NCBI GenBank assembly: GCA_947630465.1
Contig: CANRHT010000092.1
Coordinates: 1-7,527, forward strand
DNA: 7,527 nt
DNA from: an uncultured Pseudomonadaceae bacterium
Lineage (GTDB): Bacteria; Pseudomonadota; Gammaproteobacteria; Pseudomonadales; Pseudomonadaceae
Reading direction: 5' to 3'
Position numbers and translations under genes: made by a program. The notes beneath the pieces were generated by a model that was not told where the DNA came from, did not search any database, and saw only the letters and a program-made list of their open reading frames with translations. Positions 6,194 through 7,527 of the stretch are shown piece after piece (position 1 is the first letter of the stretch; each line of letters begins with the position of its first letter).

Positions 6194-7007
6194 ATAAGGC
6201 CAAAGCAGTTAAGACAAGAATGAGTGGCCACTGTAGAGCACCGCCACCGCCATAACCGCTACGGCGCGATACCTGAACACTTTTATCTTCTTTAATTCGT
6301 TGCTTAAAGCGCTCAAGCTCAACAGCTAAGTTGTTGGTCATATCAGCCATAGCCAGCTCAAAACCTGCACTGCGCGTCGCCCGATTGACTTGATCCACCT
6401 CAACTAAGGTCGAGGAGCGTTTAGTTTCGCTCACACCAGGGGCACGCAAGAGCATTTTACGTGAGTTCACATCAAACACCGCTGTATCGACAAAAGTGGT
6501 GACTTCGTTTTGATTACCCTTAATCAAGTACGCCCCAACAATAGTCCAATACAGCAATGAGCTTTTAGTTTCCGAACTCACAGCAACCTGGTCATAAGAC
6601 ACCAACGCCACCACATCCAGACCGTACAAACGTGCAATCTGCCCCACCCCTTCAAAACCTTTGGATGAGCGCATATAGGTTTCAGGAATAATATTGATGT
6701 CGCGTACGTAATCCAGCCCGGCAAAGTTCTGCTTAACCTGCTCTAACAGTTGCATTTTCTTCGCTTCAGACAAACCTAAACCACTATTTTTTTGACTGGG
6801 CACAAAAGCCAAACCAACGGTTAAAGGCAAACGCAAATGAGGAACTGTTTCTTCATATTGTGGCGGCACTTGCCCTTCAGGGTACAGGTAATCCACTAAA
6901 CTACTGGACACGCCACGCCGCCCATCACTGCCAAAACCTGTGCTGCAAGCTGTTATTTGTAGCACAACCATTATCAGCAGTGCAGCTGTACTGAGTATTG
7001 ATTTCAT
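6147..7007 (-). CDS. rhlP: Rhombotarget lipoprotein with GlyGly-CTERM tail
   Basis: This 286-aa envelope protein carries sorting signals at both ends. The N-terminus is a lipoprotein signal with lipobox ITAC, acylated at C21, followed by Ser, which favours the outer membrane. The C-terminus is a GlyGly-CTERM tail: GYGGGG at 251-256, one hydrophobic helix (about 258-274) and an arginine cluster RRTRR (276-280). Between them the conserved SSSLVDYLYPEG (34-45) and a region ending near KQRIKED match the rhombotarget lipoprotein family, whose function is unknown. The rhombosortase gene overlaps its 3' end, as is usual for a dedicated substrate-protease pair. The ATG at 7007 is supported by AAGGA six bases upstream. 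Removal of the tail would leave a protein held only by its N-terminal lipid. Confidence 0.92.
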   Translation of the reverse strand: MKSILSTAALLIMVVLQITACSTGFGSDGRRGVSSSLVDYLYPEGQVPPQYEETVPHLRLPLTVGLAFVPSQKNSGLGLSEAKKMQLLEQVKQNFAGLDYVRDINIIPETYMRSSKGFEGVGQIARLYGLDVVALVSYDQVAVSSETKSSLLYWTIVGAYLIKGNQNEVTTFVDTAVFDVNSRKMLLRAPGVSETKRSSTLVEVDQVNRATRSAGFELAMADMTNNLAVELERFKQRIKEDKSVQVSRRSGYGGGGALQWPLILVLTALALCVVARRTRRAAQQAR

Positions 7008-7016
7008 CTATCTTCC

Positions 7017-7037
7017 TTAATCTAAATTTCAGATTAA
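7017..7037. repeat. A/T-rich inverted repeat next to the lipoprotein ribosome site
   Basis: TTAATCT (7017-7023) and AGATTAA (7031-7037) are perfect 7-bp arms around a 7-base centre. On the - strand the second arm runs into the AAGGA ribosome site of the rhombotarget lipoprotein gene. It may be an operator or a weak leader hairpin that partly hides the ribosome site. Confidence 0.4.
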
Positions 7038-7111
7038 CCCTGTTAAGTTGATCAAAACACGCTATCGATGTTGCTCGGCAAACCGACCAGCGATACGAGA
7101 TGCATTAGCAT

Positions 7112-7139
7112 AGGATAGAATTAAAATGATGAATGTGAA
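7112..7139 (-). promoter_or_regulatory. Candidate promoter for the rhlP-rrtA pair
   Basis: The - strand has TTCACA (7139-7134; five of six -35 bases), a 16-base spacer, and TATCCT (7117-7112; four of six -10 bases). The start would be near 7105, giving a leader of about 100 bases. A weaker TTGATC box nearer the gene is an alternative. Confidence 0.35.
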
Positions 7140-7209
7140 GCAGTTCTCGCTCTAGACGCAGAGCGCATCAATATACGTACTGATACAGCATAAGAGGCTT
7201 AATAGTAAC

Positions 7210-7240
7210 GATCACTTAACACACGTTGTGCTAAGTGATC
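7210..7240 (-). terminator. Hairpin after the DUF2789 gene
   Basis: GATCACTTA (7210-7218) pairs perfectly with TAAGTGATC (7232-7240). After one mismatch, CACA/TGTG extends the stem to a 3-base loop. It starts 21 bases after the DUF2789 stop on the - strand and is followed by GTTACTATTAAG, a poor T-tract. The position favours a terminator separating this gene from the rhlP-rrtA pair. Confidence 0.5.
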
Positions 7241-7261
7241 AATTTACACTAAAGGACGGGC

Positions 7262-7498
7262 TTAAGCTTGCGGTGCTCGCAAGGCTTCATTGAGTTGATC
7301 AACAACCAGCGCCCACTCACCATCTGAGCACAAGAGCTCTTTAAGTAATTGACGCTGACCATCATTCCAGAAATCAGCATCGAGGACATTGATCTCATCA
7401 GGCAAGCGATGCTCACTGATAAAGCGCGCGACACCTTCTGGCGTTGCATCCAAACCCAACTGTAAAAACAAATTGGTCATACGTACTGTTGCGGTCAT
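7262..7498 (-). CDS. DUF2789 family protein
   Basis: This 78-aa soluble protein belongs to DUF2789, a small family of unknown function common in Pseudomonas and relatives. Family positions seen are MTNLFLQLGLDAT (7-19), FISEHRLP (26-33), ADFWNDGQRQLLKELL (41-56) and the C-terminal EWALVVDQLNEALR (61-74). Composition and spacing suggest a compact all-helical protein. The ATG at 7498 has GGAG nine bases upstream; M7 is a second possible start, but it lacks a ribosome site of its own. The gene points toward rhlP on the same strand, with a hairpin and about 250 bases between them, so co-transcription is unlikely. Its promoter is outside the window. Confidence 0.9.
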   Translation of the reverse strand: MTATVRMTNLFLQLGLDATPEGVARFISEHRLPDEINVLDADFWNDGQRQLLKELLCSDGEWALVVDQLNEALRAPQA

Positions 7499-7527
7499 AA
7501 GACTACTCTCCGTATTATTATTGACGC

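Overview
The window looks like chromosomal DNA of a gammaproteobacterium, most likely a lower-GC member of the Pseudomonadaceae. This rests on the gene families present (DUF3087, YheU/UPF0270, DedA-PAP2 fusion, an ExaC-type aldehyde dehydrogenase of exactly 506 aa, DUF2789) and on a moderate base composition judged by eye. That assignment is inference from family content; no marker gene is present.

Layout. On the + strand: the last 24 codons of a membrane protein (1-72), then a DUF3087 two-helix membrane protein (194-784). An intergenic stretch of short hexamer and 13/14-nt tandem repeats follows (about 820-930). On the - strand: a small YgdI/YgdR-like lipoprotein (966-1187) and a YheU-family protein (1290-1544). 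On the + strand again: a fused DedA/PAP2 membrane enzyme (1775-3091), with hairpins after it. The rest is all on the - strand: a secreted ComEA-like helix-hairpin-helix protein (3321-3638), an ExaC/AldB aldehyde dehydrogenase (3868-5388), a rhombosortase (5573-6193) overlapping its apparent substrate, a GlyGly-CTERM rhombotarget lipoprotein (6147-7007), and a DUF2789 protein (7262-7498). No tRNA, rRNA, CRISPR array, transposase or phage gene was seen. No gene-free stretch exceeds 300 bases; the longest (7008-7261, 254 bp) holds a candidate promoter and two inverted repeats.

How genes work together. The clearest functional unit is the overlapping pair at 5573-7007: a C-terminally tagged lipoprotein followed directly by the rhomboid-family protease expected to cut its tag. 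The other genes look like independent housekeeping or envelope genes. The most striking non-coding element is a perfect 17-bp inverted repeat (3748-3785) between the aldehyde dehydrogenase and the ComEA-like gene. It ends four bases before a consensus TTGACA -35 box that points at the ComEA-like gene, so terminator and promoter parts may be packed together there.
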